DNA of 64,000 nt from Saccharomyces uvarum. Taxonomy: Eukaryota > Ascomycota > Saccharomycetes > Saccharomycetales > Saccharomycetaceae. Below the pieces are notes generated by a model, which did no database searches, was not told the DNA's origin, and saw nothing but the letters and a program-made list of their open reading frames with translations. This document shows, piece after piece, positions 49,753-59,997 of the stretch; position 1 is the first letter of the stretch; each line of letters opens with the position of its first letter. A program made the translations under genes and the position numbers. Location of the stretch: contig OX365943.1 in assembly GCA_947243795.1 (NCBI GenBank), positions 124,001 through 188,000 on the forward strand, written 5' to 3'.

Positions 49753-50550
49753 ATGTTTGGAGTCAAAGATGCTATATTCAAAATCAAACGTTCCTTTGGG
49801 GGTACAGATTCTTCAGACTCCACTGTCTACACTACAGCAAACGAATCCCCTTCCCAAATGAAAGACACTCATAACCCTTTTCGAAATAAAACGACATCTG
49901 ACAGAACCATAGTCGAGGACTGCGACTTACCACCAGTAACGCTGAATGGCTATTTCCCCTCAACTAAAAACAAGCTCCTTACTCCTGAAATGTGCGATGA
50001 AATAAGATCTTTAATGCCTACAAGAATACAACTGTACACAGAGTGGAATCTTTTATATAGCCTTGAGCAACACGGGTCTTCGCTACACTCCCTATATAGT
50101 AACGTTGCTCCAGATAGCAAAGAGTTTAGAAGAGTAGGGTACGTATTAGTAATAAAGGATCGTAAGAATGGGATTTTTGGAGCTTATAGCAATGAAGCGT
50201 TTCATCCCAACGAACACAGACAATATACTGGGAATGGAGAGTGTTTTTTATGGAAGCTAGACAAAGTGCCTGATGTTAATATATCTGAAAAGGGGGAAAC
50301 CAAGGAAGAAGACAAAGAGGAAAGATGGAGATTTTCGGGTTATCCATTCACGGGGGTTAATGAATTTGCCATATACTGCACGTCTAAATTCCTTTCAATG
50401 GGTGCAGGTGATGGTCATTATGGCCTTTTGTGCGATGATGGCCTTCTCCACGGTGTATCGAACCCTTGTCAAACGTATGGTAATGATATTTTAAGTGCAG
50501 AAGGCAATAAGTTCTCTATCGTTGCTCTAGAAGTATGGCGTGTAGGATAG
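49753..50550 (+). CDS. OXR1: Oxr1, TLDc-domain protein acting on the V-ATPase
   Basis: 265 residues. After a disordered Ser/Thr-rich leader (about 15-55) the TLDc domain runs from about 70 to the C-terminus: ILTPEMCDEIRSLMPTRIQLYTEWNLLYSLEQHGSSLHSLY, then VLVIKDRKNGIFGAYSNEAF, GNGECFLWKL and the end GDGHYGLLCDDGLLHGVSNPCQTYGNDILS, FSIVALEVWRVG. These are hallmark TLDc sequences. Yeast Oxr1 promotes disassembly of the vacuolar V-ATPase and protects against oxidative stress. Slightly shorter than the 273 residues I recall for S. cerevisiae. Confidence 0.94.
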   Translation: MFGVKDAIFKIKRSFGGTDSSDSTVYTTANESPSQMKDTHNPFRNKTTSDRTIVEDCDLPPVTLNGYFPSTKNKLLTPEMCDEIRSLMPTRIQLYTEWNLLYSLEQHGSSLHSLYSNVAPDSKEFRRVGYVLVIKDRKNGIFGAYSNEAFHPNEHRQYTGNGECFLWKLDKVPDVNISEKGETKEEDKEERWRFSGYPFTGVNEFAIYCTSKFLSMGAGDGHYGLLCDDGLLHGVSNPCQTYGNDILSAEGNKFSIVALEVWRVG

Positions 50551-50927
50551 ATTACCATTTAATTAAAAGTTATACTATATATATTTATGAATAAGACTCA
50601 ATTAATGATAGCAAAAAGCACTCTATAGAAAAAATATATTGTATGAAGCGCGTAGCAAAAGGTATCAATAACTGCCTGATAGCTATATGTCCCTACTGAC
50701 CGGTATCCGGTGTCCAAATAGGGGAAGTAATTGCTTCAGTCCAGTCTATTTTTGATCAAAAGCCCTTTATATTTTCTTGACTCTCATTAAAAAGGCATAT
50801 CCAGATTGAGAAAAAACGAGCCATGTAACGATCTTCTGGTGTAAAAAAAAAGAAAACGAACATACAAAGATACACTGAGGCAGAGGAAGTCAGTGATCGC
50901 TATTTGAGTAAAGCCCAATATACCGCA
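50551..50927. other. OXR1-APL5 intergenic region
   Basis: 377 bp between tandem genes. AT-rich 3' end then APL5 promoter; ACTGACCGGTATCCGGTGTCC (about 50695-50716) has a CCGG-type inverted pair but matches no site I know. Confidence 0.45.
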
Positions 50928-53753
50928 ATGACTTCTTTATATGCTCCAGGGACAGAGGATATTAGGCAAAGGCTACGTCCCTTTGGGTTTTTCTTTGAAA
51001 AATCATTGAAAGATCTGATCAAGGGTATTAGGTCTCATAACGAAACACCAGAAAAGCTGGACCAATTTTTCAAACAAGTGTTAAGTGAATGTCGAGAAGA
51101 AGTAAACTCTCCAGACTTGAATTCCAAAACAAATGCGGTCCTCAAACTGACCTATTTGGAGATGTATGGTTTTGATATGGCATGGTGCAACTTTCATATT
51201 TTGGAAGTCATGAGCAGTAATAAACTACAACAAAAACGTGTTGGTTATTTAGGCGCTTCACAATCATTTTACAAAGATTCTGATATTTTAATGCTTGCCA
51301 CCAACTTATTGAAAAAAGATCTGAAATATGATGGAAATAATGACGTCGTGAAGGTTGGAATTGCATTAAGCGGCCTTTCTACAATAATCACCCCCTCATT
51401 AGCAAGAGATATAGCCGATGATTTATTCACTATGCTGAACAGCACCAGGCCATACATAAGAAAGAAGGCAATAACTGCCTTATTTAAAGTCTTCTTGCAA
51501 TACCCAGAGGCTTTAAGAGACAATTTCGATAAATTTGTTTCTAAGCTGGACGACGATGATATCTCTGTCGTTTCTGCTGCTGTGAGTGTCATTTGTGAGC
51601 TTTCAAAAAAGAATCCACAACCTTTTATTCAACTTTCACCTTTATTGTATGAAATCTTAGTTAGCATTGACAACAATTGGATTATTATTAGATTACTGAA
51701 ACTGTTTACCAATCTTTCACAAGTGGAACCGAAATTAAGAGCCAAGCTTCTACCAAAAATACTAGAATTGATGGATAGTACCGTCGCGACTTCCGTGATC
51801 TACGAATCTGTCAATTGTATTGTTAAGGGGAACATGTTGGAAGAAGATGACTTCGAAACTGCAATGACCTGCTTAGAAAGATTGCACACATTTTGTGATT
51901 CCCAAGATCCAAATTTAAGATACATTAGTTGTATATTGTTTTACAAAATTGGTAAAATCAATACAGATTTTATTTCTCGGTTCGATCAACTGATCATACG
52001 CTTACTATCCGACGTTGATGTCTCCATTAGGTCAAAGGCAATTGAGTTGGTCGAAGGTATTGTCAATGAAGATAACCTAAAACCAGTCATTCAAACATTG
52101 ATGAAACAATTTGTGGATGAAGATGTGGTCATTCTACAAGCCGGTAATATCGTGTATGAAAGATCAAAGAGAATCCCCATTATAATACCAGAGAATTACA
52201 AGATCAAAATGGTCAAGGTTATTATAAGTATTTGTTCCGCTGACAATTATTCCAGTGTCAATGATTTTGAATGGTATAATGCAGTTATAATCGATCTAGC
52301 CATGCTTTGTCAAGATATATCTGATAAAACTCTTGGATTTAAAATTGGTGAACAATTGAGAAACTTAATGATAAAAGTTCCCTCAATGAGAGAAGTAACT
52401 ATCACCAATATAATAAAACTAATTTCGAATGAAAGCATTAACAGACAGCTGCCTACCATATTAAGAGAGTGTATTTGGTGTCTTGGTGAATTTTCTACGT
52501 TTGTGGAGAATGGTGACGACTTGATAAAAGTAATGATTGGTAACACCAGCTACTATTCTCACAGTGTACAGGAAGTGTTGATTTTAGCACTCCTTAAAAT
52601 ATTTAGTAATTGGTGTAACAATGCCCAAGAGGATAAAGGCATTGAAGTTGAACTGATGTTAAAGGAATTGGTAAAGTTTTTTGAAAACTTATCTTTTTCA
52701 AGTACATTCGAAGTTCAAGAAAGAAGCGTTGAAGTTTTAGAATTTTTAAAGCTAAGTTTAGAGGCCCTAGAGGAGGACTCAGATGGTCTGCCAATGTTAC
52801 TAAGTGAAGTTCTACCAAGCTTTTTCAATGTCTATGAGCTCGCACCAATCGCGCGTGGTACTCAGTCAAAGTTGGAAATAGACGAAGACATTGATTTAGA
52901 GACTCCGTTTTTGACTAAGGAGGAATACGATGAATTGTTAGATGACCAAAAGAGTGACTCGATGAGTGACCTAATCTCGGATATCTCAATGGCCGAGCAG
53001 GCCGAGCAGGCCGATCCAGAATATATTGATTATTCAGATACATCATATGAGGAAAAGGAAAAACTGAACGATCATGACAATCCGTTTGAGATCGAGAGAA
53101 AAAAGGAGCGCATGACAAATCCTTATTACCTTGATGAAGAAGATGAAGGAAACGCTCAGAAATCAAAAGATTTATTGGGTTTGAGTGAGGATGATAGCTC
53201 TAAAGGAAAGCCGGAGACTATCAGATTGAATAGACCGGATAATGACTTGAAATCCTTGAGCCTATCCACAGTTGGAAATGGTAAGGAAAAGAAAAGCAAG
53301 AAGAAGAAGAAGAAGAAGAGAGTCCAGGTCTTATCCGATCAACCTGTCGTTGAAATTACCTCAAAGAAGAAGGATGTTTCTCCTAAACCCCATGGCAATG
53401 AAATATCTACCAAATATTCTAAGATAGACAAAATTGATTTGAAAATGCGTTCTAAACTTGAAAGTTTTGACTTTTCCAATTTTGGAACATCTAGTATTCA
53501 GGTAAAGGAATCACAGCAAGGGGGTGACCTTAAAGAGGATGATGATTTAGAATTAAATCGTTTAGAAGCCAAACTCAATGCACAGATAAATAAAAATGAT
53601 TTTAATGATGCGGAAGAGGTTATAGTCATTAAAAAGAAGAAGAAAGGGAAAAAGCCTAAGTCAAAAATCAAACAAAAATCAAAACAGGAAAACTCTCCAG
53701 AATCAAATGAATTACTTCGAGACCGGAACCAGAACGGTCTAGAAACTAGCTGA
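50928..53753 (+). CDS. APL5: Apl5, delta subunit of the AP-3 adaptor complex
   Basis: 941 residues from the ATG at 50928 (MTSLYAPGTED); the longer frame begins at a TTG. AP-3 sorts cargo from Golgi straight to the vacuole (ALP pathway) with Vps41. The N-terminal 600 residues are the adaptin HEAT-repeat trunk (LTYLEMYGFDMAWCNFHILEVMSS, KRVGYLGASQSFYKDSDILMLATNLLKKDL), highly conserved. After about 660 comes a disordered acidic and Lys-rich hinge and ear, with a small AEQAEQAD duplication, poly-Lys runs (KKKKKKKR) and much divergence. The trunk/tail contrast is typical of the delta subunit. Confidence 0.96.
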   Translation: MTSLYAPGTEDIRQRLRPFGFFFEKSLKDLIKGIRSHNETPEKLDQFFKQVLSECREEVNSPDLNSKTNAVLKLTYLEMYGFDMAWCNFHILEVMSSNKLQQKRVGYLGASQSFYKDSDILMLATNLLKKDLKYDGNNDVVKVGIALSGLSTIITPSLARDIADDLFTMLNSTRPYIRKKAITALFKVFLQYPEALRDNFDKFVSKLDDDDISVVSAAVSVICELSKKNPQPFIQLSPLLYEILVSIDNNWIIIRLLKLFTNLSQVEPKLRAKLLPKILELMDSTVATSVIYESVNCIVKGNMLEEDDFETAMTCLERLHTFCDSQDPNLRYISCILFYKIGKINTDFISRFDQLIIRLLSDVDVSIRSKAIELVEGIVNEDNLKPVIQTLMKQFVDEDVVILQAGNIVYERSKRIPIIIPENYKIKMVKVIISICSADNYSSVNDFEWYNAVIIDLAMLCQDISDKTLGFKIGEQLRNLMIKVPSMREVTITNIIKLISNESINRQLPTILRECIWCLGEFSTFVENGDDLIKVMIGNTSYYSHSVQEVLILALLKIFSNWCNNAQEDKGIEVELMLKELVKFFENLSFSSTFEVQERSVEVLEFLKLSLEALEEDSDGLPMLLSEVLPSFFNVYELAPIARGTQSKLEIDEDIDLETPFLTKEEYDELLDDQKSDSMSDLISDISMAEQAEQADPEYIDYSDTSYEEKEKLNDHDNPFEIERKKERMTNPYYLDEEDEGNAQKSKDLLGLSEDDSSKGKPETIRLNRPDNDLKSLSLSTVGNGKEKKSKKKKKKKRVQVLSDQPVVEITSKKKDVSPKPHGNEISTKYSKIDKIDLKMRSKLESFDFSNFGTSSIQVKESQQGGDLKEDDDLELNRLEAKLNAQINKNDFNDAEEVIVIKKKKKGKKPKSKIKQKSKQENSPESNELLRDRNQNGLETS

Positions 53754-53997
53754 TAAATGGAACGGAAGTCGTGAATCCTATAAGGATAGTGACTATTTAT
53801 ATAAATCATAAATCACTTTTAAGTATTTTACTATTCATAATATATCATTATTGTGCATTAGTCGAGAGCGGCGCGTTTGACAATAACGCGAATATAATAA
53901 AGGGCACGAAGTTCCTGTAAATCAAAGATGACTTCGAAAAAATACACATACGTTTTTACAGTGTACGTCAGCGTAACGTGATATTAGCAATAGATAC

Positions 53998-55815
53998 ATG
54001 TCATTCAGGGCAACCATCACAGATCCAGGCAAGCAGAATATTTGGTTCCGGGCGATTTATGTTCTATCTACAATTCAAGATGATATCAAGATTACTGTGA
54101 CGACAGATGAGTTGATCGCGTGGTCAATGAATGAAACTGATACTACACTTTGTCAGATCAGATTCGAGAAGAGTTTTTTCGAGGGATTCGAGTTTAAGCC
54201 ACATGAAATCGTGTTTGGGGAGAATGGAATCCAAGTCATAGACGATACGTACGGTGATAACCATAAATTATATTCCTTCCGTGTTAATGGAAAGCACTTG
54301 ACAACTATATCGAGAAAACCAGACAGCGACGGCATAAAATCATTCACTATTGCAGTCAATAATACTTCTACATGTCCTGAGTCGCTTGCAAATAGGTTGA
54401 TTGTAGTGATTGAAATGGATTCATTGATAGTAAAAGAATACTGTCCTCAGTTTCAGCCAATTAAGTACGATCCTATTATAATCGATTTGAAATACAAAAG
54501 AAAATTTTTGGACGTTTTTGGAACTGCAGCTTCTGATCGGAATCCGCAAGAGCCGTTGGACCCTAAACTATTAGAGGTTTTCACAAGTACTGAACGTGAG
54601 CTAACATCTGCTCTATTCAATGAAGACGTTGAATCAGACATACGGAAAAGGAATCAACTAACAGCTGCTGACGAAATAAATTACGTCTGTTGCAACTCAA
54701 CACTGTTAAAAAACTTTCTAGATAACTGCAATATAAACGTAACTGATGAGGTAAAATTAGAAATTAATGTCCACAAGTTGAGCATAACAGCATTTACTAA
54801 AGCAGTGTATGGAAAAAATAACGATCTTTTAAGAAATGCATTAAGCATGAGCAACACTATTAGCACATTGGACCTTGAACATTACTGCCTCTTCACCACG
54901 GTAGAAGATGAAAAACAAGAAAAGCGATCACATAGTAAGCGTAAAGAACATACAAAAAGCATAGTTTTTAAGCTAAAGGACTTCAAAAACTTTATAACTA
55001 TTAGCCCATCCTGGAAAAGTTCGCAGGGTGGAAATGACAATATAAGTTTATGGTTCTGTCATCCCGGAGATCCTATTCTGATGCAAATGCAAAAGCCAGG
55101 TGTGAAACTAGAATTAGTTGAAGTTACTGATAGTAACATCACCGATGATTCATTGGGAGGGAAGTACATAAAGGCAGCAATTTCAGGTCCCAAAGAAGAA
55201 ACCGGAAAGCAAGAAATTAAAGAAGGGTATGAAAGCCCATTAAGGAGCAGAATTGCGCTACATAGAGAAACTCAGCCAACTTCAGTCACTAGCACCCGGA
55301 AGAGCCCTCTAAAAACATCATCTTTTGTCCCAGATAGTGGTAGTGCGGTTACCAAGAGCTATAGAAATAACACGGCGAGGAAGTTATTTGTAGAAGAACA
55401 GAGTCAAACTATGAGTTACGGAGGAAAAAGCCTTTTCGAGCAGGACATTTTGGTCAATACAAATGCGAATCAGGAAGGAATTCTTAATGATAGTGAAGCA
55501 CACCAGTCTAAGGCGTTGAAAAGGTCAAGAAACGGTATTCGTGATGAAGCCGAAGATGCTTCCCAAGATTCAACCGTCGCAAAAAGGGCCGATACCACAG
55601 TGACGTGGGGAAGAACATTACCATCTTTGGATGAAGGGGTTTCATCCAACGAGGTCAGCAAGAGAGAAATGCTAAAGAGAGAAAAACTAAAGCATCTACA
55701 AGGACTGATGTATTCTGGAAATGGTTCAAATAATCACAAAAGTCAGGACGATAAGGAGGGGGAAGGCGGGCTGGGCCCTACGCAAGTTGAAAGGCCAAGG
55801 GGGTTGTTTGATTGA
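53998..55815 (+). CDS. DDC1: Ddc1, Rad9-type subunit of the 9-1-1 checkpoint clamp
   Basis: 605 residues. The N-terminal 400 residues are the Rad9/PCNA-like fold (MSFRATITDPGKQNIWFRAIYVLST, VTTDELIAWSMNETDTTL). The rest is a disordered phospho-tail with several SP/TP and SQ/TQ sites. The final TQVERPRGLFD places a Thr-Gln at residue 595, exactly 11 residues from the end; this is the equivalent of T602 in S. cerevisiae, the Mec1 site that binds Dpb11. With Rad17 and Mec3 it loads on damaged DNA and activates Mec1-Ddc2. Confidence 0.95.
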   Translation: MSFRATITDPGKQNIWFRAIYVLSTIQDDIKITVTTDELIAWSMNETDTTLCQIRFEKSFFEGFEFKPHEIVFGENGIQVIDDTYGDNHKLYSFRVNGKHLTTISRKPDSDGIKSFTIAVNNTSTCPESLANRLIVVIEMDSLIVKEYCPQFQPIKYDPIIIDLKYKRKFLDVFGTAASDRNPQEPLDPKLLEVFTSTERELTSALFNEDVESDIRKRNQLTAADEINYVCCNSTLLKNFLDNCNINVTDEVKLEINVHKLSITAFTKAVYGKNNDLLRNALSMSNTISTLDLEHYCLFTTVEDEKQEKRSHSKRKEHTKSIVFKLKDFKNFITISPSWKSSQGGNDNISLWFCHPGDPILMQMQKPGVKLELVEVTDSNITDDSLGGKYIKAAISGPKEETGKQEIKEGYESPLRSRIALHRETQPTSVTSTRKSPLKTSSFVPDSGSAVTKSYRNNTARKLFVEEQSQTMSYGGKSLFEQDILVNTNANQEGILNDSEAHQSKALKRSRNGIRDEAEDASQDSTVAKRADTTVTWGRTLPSLDEGVSSNEVSKREMLKREKLKHLQGLMYSGNGSNNHKSQDDKEGEGGLGPTQVERPRGLFD

Positions 55816-56106
55816 GTGGATAATGTGCGACTTCCTTTAGTCAAGCCAAACTAACCGAAATGGACTAGCCACCAACGCCTTATCGATCACTGTTCTTGTT
55901 TTCCAAACTATCTCAAAAATTGGTTGATGTGCGGCTGAAGCGATCATCGCAGTCGGCAAACAAACTAAAATTTTCAATAGTGAATTTAATATCTGCATAG
56001 CTTTTTACATACTGACAGAAAACGGTCTGTTATTATTTATTATAAAGGAGTTGCGACACTAAATATTTGTTTCATCTCAAGTGGTCAGCTTAACGTCACG
56101 TGGATT

Positions 56107-57252
56107 ATGCATTACAATAATTTTGGAAGCTCGAACAACGATGGACAGTCTAGGCTTCCCAAACCCACATACTCAGGAACATTATCAGATGACTATGACG
56201 AATCAAAGGTTAAAAGGCAAAAGACAGAGCCTACTATGAATGTTGGATTTTCTTCCAATTTGTATTCGAATACTCCATATTACGAAAACTCCTGGAATAC
56301 CGATTATAGTTCTCGAAATCATACTTTTACTCCTCAGAATCAGTATTACCACCCATTACCGCAATCGACCCAATACGATTTTCCGAATTCTTCAATTTAC
56401 ACGCAAAATGGAATACCTTCAACGAACCAAGATACACGGTATCCACATCATCCAGAGATACCAAAGCAACCATCACCATATTTCGAAACCGCTCCTGCTC
56501 AAAATCGTAATACTAACTATCGTACGTCAATTAGTTATGAAGATGTCACAATACCAGTTGCAAAGAAAACAAAACCAGCCAAACAAGTAAAGGACGTAAA
56601 TGCTACAGATATTAATGAAAAAAATCCAAAGCCTACAAGTCGGGTTCCAGCTTCGCTGAGATTCGAGGAAAAACCAATCAAGAAGAAAGATTCGTCAAGC
56701 TCTAATATCCAAGACAATATAAACCTTGAACTAGATGAAGAAGAAGATGAGGGGCAACAGGAAGTCGAAGGCGCAGGAAAGGTGGTTTTGGTTCCTGGGA
56801 CTTCTATTGCATTAGTTACTGACGATGATATTAAAAAGTGGAGGGAGGAAAGAAAGAAAATGTGGTTATTAAAAATTTCTAATAACAAAACGAAGCATAT
56901 GCAAAGCATGGGTATAAAAGAAGACGAATTGAAGGGTCAGCCGAGCATTTTGAGGGAGTCTAGGAAAGAAAAACAATTCATTCAGAGTATTCAAAATCAA
57001 GTGCAGCGAGGAAATCCAAAAACTGATCTGAACATTAAATTGATCCAGCGAGAGTTTGCAAACGAAAACTCTCAAATTTTGGATTTTATAAAGGAACTTG
57101 GGGATGCCAGTTTGTTGGAATATGAGTTAACACAAGGAGAAAAGGACGTACTTTTTGGTACCCCTGAAGATAATAATAGAAATAACTATAAACCAAACTA
57201 CAGAAATAGGAACACTAATTCAAATAGAGGCAATTTTTCTAGGAATAGGTAA
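56107..57252 (+). CDS. RSA1: Rsa1, assembly factor of box C/D snoRNPs and 60S (NUFIP homolog)
   Basis: 381 residues, exact yeast length. N-terminal 150 residues are Asn/Tyr/Ser-rich and disordered. The conserved NUFIP/PEP segment at about 238-270 (IALVTDDDIKKWREERKKMWLLKISNNK) binds Snu13. The C-terminus ends in an Asn/Arg-rich low-complexity tail. Rsa1 with Hit1 and the R2TP complex assembles C/D snoRNPs, such as snR59 in this window. No PAC/RRPE pair seen in its promoter. Confidence 0.95.
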   Translation: MHYNNFGSSNNDGQSRLPKPTYSGTLSDDYDESKVKRQKTEPTMNVGFSSNLYSNTPYYENSWNTDYSSRNHTFTPQNQYYHPLPQSTQYDFPNSSIYTQNGIPSTNQDTRYPHHPEIPKQPSPYFETAPAQNRNTNYRTSISYEDVTIPVAKKTKPAKQVKDVNATDINEKNPKPTSRVPASLRFEEKPIKKKDSSSSNIQDNINLELDEEEDEGQQEVEGAGKVVLVPGTSIALVTDDDIKKWREERKKMWLLKISNNKTKHMQSMGIKEDELKGQPSILRESRKEKQFIQSIQNQVQRGNPKTDLNIKLIQREFANENSQILDFIKELGDASLLEYELTQGEKDVLFGTPEDNNRNNYKPNYRNRNTNSNRGNFSRNR

Positions 57253-57348
57253 ATAGTCCTCCAAATATTGAAAGTAAAAAAATTATAAAAAAAAATATAG
57301 GAAGATTAAGTCATATAACAATTTATTGTGTGCTGTGGGCACATGAAA

Positions 57349-57756
57349 CTAATTTTGAAAAGCCTTTACTGCCACGTTACCCAGAACGGTTGTTATAGCA
57401 GCCCCTATGAATGACCCTACAAGGGCACCTTGATAAAATGAGCCCTTGTTCTCCTTAGGAATCGCGCTTTCGGAAATGTCTTTTTTCTTACTCTTCAAAT
57501 GTGGTTTCGTGGGAGATGTTGTACCTTTATGCTTCCTGATTCTTCCAGGTGAGATAGCCTTCTTACTATGTGCTTTATAATGAACCGGTGGATTTTTATT
57601 GGGGAGGGCTTTATTATTAGCCTTACTTATGAGGACTCCATTGATAGCTTTAGCATTTTCAATTTTTTCTTCAAGTTCTCTAAGCTTTTTCTGATCGTCT
57701 TTGATTTTCTGATCGTCTTCTTTCTTCGGCGTATTTAGAGGGGTATTATCGTTCAT
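57349..57756 (-). CDS. PRM3: Prm3, pheromone-regulated nuclear envelope fusion protein
   Basis: 135 residues. A basic stretch KKAISPGRIRKHKGTTSP ... HLKSKKKD (about 68-93) is a nuclear localisation signal. The only hydrophobic segment is at the C-terminus (YQGALVGSFIGAAITTVLGNVAV, about 106-130), so it is tail-anchored. Prm3 is a peripheral outer nuclear membrane protein needed for nuclear fusion after mating. A pheromone response element TGAAACA sits at 58094-58100, 340 bp upstream. Two more residues than the 133 I recall. Confidence 0.93.
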   Translation of the reverse strand: MNDNTPLNTPKKEDDQKIKDDQKKLRELEEKIENAKAINGVLISKANNKALPNKNPPVHYKAHSKKAISPGRIRKHKGTTSPTKPHLKSKKKDISESAIPKENKGSFYQGALVGSFIGAAITTVLGNVAVKAFQN

Positions 57757-58292
57757 ATTCAGCTTTATTGAAGAATCCTTTATACGTTTTTTATTCTTTA
57801 TATATATCCTTATAGATTTATCTTGAGTTCAAACGTAAATAAAATTTACTCTATACATCGTGTATGTTAATTAACGCATATTTCTTTTTATCTCTATACT
57901 ATATCAGGCTTTTACTACTATATATACCTGAGCGGGGATAAAAGTTGTTTCGATTTCGTTTTACCATGGCGTTAGTAGGAAACCAAAGTAAAATGTTTTT
58001 GGTGCCAGAAATATGTGGAAGGACATGTCTTAAATAATTTCCTAGTTTGTTTCCGACGCCTCGCGCTGGTAACCTTCGCTCCGATGATCGATCTGAAACA
58101 ATTGTAAATCAAAGACAGATACAACTCCAAGGCTTTTCTTTTTTGGCGTTTCTGGTATTCTGTATACCCGGATCAGTGTCTATATATCTTGCGCATCTGT
58201 TGGCTGAAGCTACTTGTCATCATCCTAATCAAAATGCATCCAAAAAGTTTTTCTGCGAAGCTACACCGGTGAATAAATAAAAATGACGCTCG
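57757..58292. other. PRM3 upstream region and MIY1 3' end
   Basis: 536 bp between two minus-strand genes. Holds the pheromone response element and a plus-strand open frame of 105 codons broken by one TAA (57966-58280) whose second half has a hydrophobic segment. I list the frame under findings; its gene status is unproven. Confidence 0.5.
58094..58100 (+). promoter_or_regulatory. Pheromone response element upstream of PRM3
   Basis: Exact TGAAACA, the Ste12 site, 338 bp upstream of the PRM3 ATG. A near-match TTGTTTCG is at 57945-57952. Fits the known pheromone induction of PRM3. Confidence 0.6.
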
Positions 58293-59372
58293 TTACATTA
58301 CAATACATTCACTTTTTGAGGTTTCAGACCGTTTTACCTTCGTAGGACTCCTTTTTCGTTTGAAAGCCTCTTTTTCTGGTGGGCTTCTTTCTGATTTTTT
58401 TCTAGAGTGACGGTTCCTCCGCTTAGTTTCTAACATTGCTAAACGTTCTTCATCTTGTTGCTGTAAACGTCTAGCCAATTCTTTATCATTTTCAATTTGC
58501 CGAACCTCTTCAATTGACAGATTGCTATTTTTGAAGTCATGTTCAATATCATTTGGCGGCGAATGATCATTTGATTTTGCGCTGCTGAAATCGCCAGCAA
58601 AAAAGGCATCACCTGATCCATCCACAGAATCTAAGGACTGCCACACGATGCCTGTACAATTCTTGAACCCAAAGTCTGTGACCAGTGTGTATAATTGATC
58701 TTTGTACTTGTACAATGTAGAGAAATGGTCGTTTCTGAATAAAATTGAATATGTGTTCTGCAGTATCTTTTCTCTTAGATGTTGTAGCCCGATGTCTGTT
58801 AATTGCGTTGGTGATTCGTTCAAAAAAAGTTCAATATGCATAGCATCATCCAAAATTTCCTTCGAGTTATCTTCTTTCAAGACACCGCTATTTATATCAG
58901 CTGCTTGTGTTAGGATTCTTTGAGCAGATTCATAAGAATAGTGACATACTTTTTCATTTATTGCATCATTTATACGATTACCAATTACCCAACCATGGAC
59001 GAGATCAACGTCAAACAATCGAAATATTGACATCTCTTTACTATTTTCAAAGGATCCATTGAATTTGGGGTTAACGTTTAAGCCTTTATGTAATTGGGGT
59101 AATATTGTTAATAATTCATTTATGTCAGCACCAGCTTTATCTGTAAGTTGTAAACCGATGTCGGCCAGCACTTGAATGAGTTCTTTTAAAGGGACTTCAT
59201 TTCCTTTGTTTACCAACTTTGTTAGCTCACAAGAAATCTTGGTATGACTTGGGGAGAGTATTAGGACATTAGCAAGTGCTAACAGCGCACAAGGTCCATT
59301 TTCGTTTTGCAGTAGAATTCTATGGGTTTCACCATTTATTTCGACACTTTTCGCCGTAAAGTTCAAGTCCAT
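58293..59372 (-). CDS. MIY1: Miy1, MINDY-type deubiquitinase
   Basis: 359 residues from the ATG at 59372 (MDLNFTAKS); the frame extends 24 codons upstream only to a TTG. MINDY enzymes trim K48-linked polyubiquitin. Catalytic features: oxyanion Gln22 and nucleophile Cys28 in QNENGPCALLALANVL, catalytic His in FRNDHFSTLYKY. C-terminal 70 residues are charged (a helical RQIENDKELARRLQQQDEE ubiquitin-binding-like motif) and Lys/Arg-rich, and end with CIVM, a CaaX box for farnesylation. The terminal Cys-aliphatic-aliphatic-Met is kept in S. cerevisiae (CVVM), so it is probably used. Confidence 0.94.
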   Translation of the reverse strand: MDLNFTAKSVEINGETHRILLQNENGPCALLALANVLILSPSHTKISCELTKLVNKGNEVPLKELIQVLADIGLQLTDKAGADINELLTILPQLHKGLNVNPKFNGSFENSKEMSIFRLFDVDLVHGWVIGNRINDAINEKVCHYSYESAQRILTQAADINSGVLKEDNSKEILDDAMHIELFLNESPTQLTDIGLQHLREKILQNTYSILFRNDHFSTLYKYKDQLYTLVTDFGFKNCTGIVWQSLDSVDGSGDAFFAGDFSSAKSNDHSPPNDIEHDFKNSNLSIEEVRQIENDKELARRLQQQDEERLAMLETKRRNRHSRKKSERSPPEKEAFKRKRSPTKVKRSETSKSECIVM

Positions 59373-59997
59373 GTAAAAGTGTTTGAGAAACTGTCCATGG
59401 ATTACCTTTTCTTTTAGTGTAAAAACTTGATTCAACTTTTTCAAGACCCTTTTTTGTTACTTTCTGATTTTATTGCGAAACGAAAAAGATTCGCTTGATA
59501 GGTGGCTAAAATAAAATAGACAAGAAAATCCAGCGGAAGTTCGGTTGAAGTCCTCGTAGAGAAACTAACTCCTTTTCGTAGTGAGTTAAATAAAGAGATA
59601 CTTAATTATCTGTTTACAAAGTAATTTTTACAAAGTTTGGACATAAGAAACATTTTAACTAGAGAAAAGAATAATGAATTAGATAAAGCCATTTTGTTGA
59701 AGAAAAAATAAAGAAAGATGTGTGTAAGTGGAATAAATAGACCAAATAGCATTTGATAAGGAAAAAAGTAAAAGAAATTTATAACAGGGCAAAAGTTTTT
59801 TTGTTCTGTGAGAGATGCAGCGATAATAAGAATTAAGTCCTAGTTCAATTCAGGCAGGAAAACAATTAAAACATAAATTATGTGTGGGATTCATGCAAAT
59901 AATATCAATTTACTTCTTTCATAGTTTTTTCATTCCATTTAAAGAGTTCAAGTATAATGTACAAGAAGAAAAGTAGAGAGGACTGCAAATTGGGAAT
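59373..59997. other. MIY1 promoter and NAB3 3' region
   Basis: 625 bp, A-rich, between two minus-strand genes. It holds the long NAB3 3' end and the MIY1 promoter. No ORF of 60 codons, no clear motif. Confidence 0.5.
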
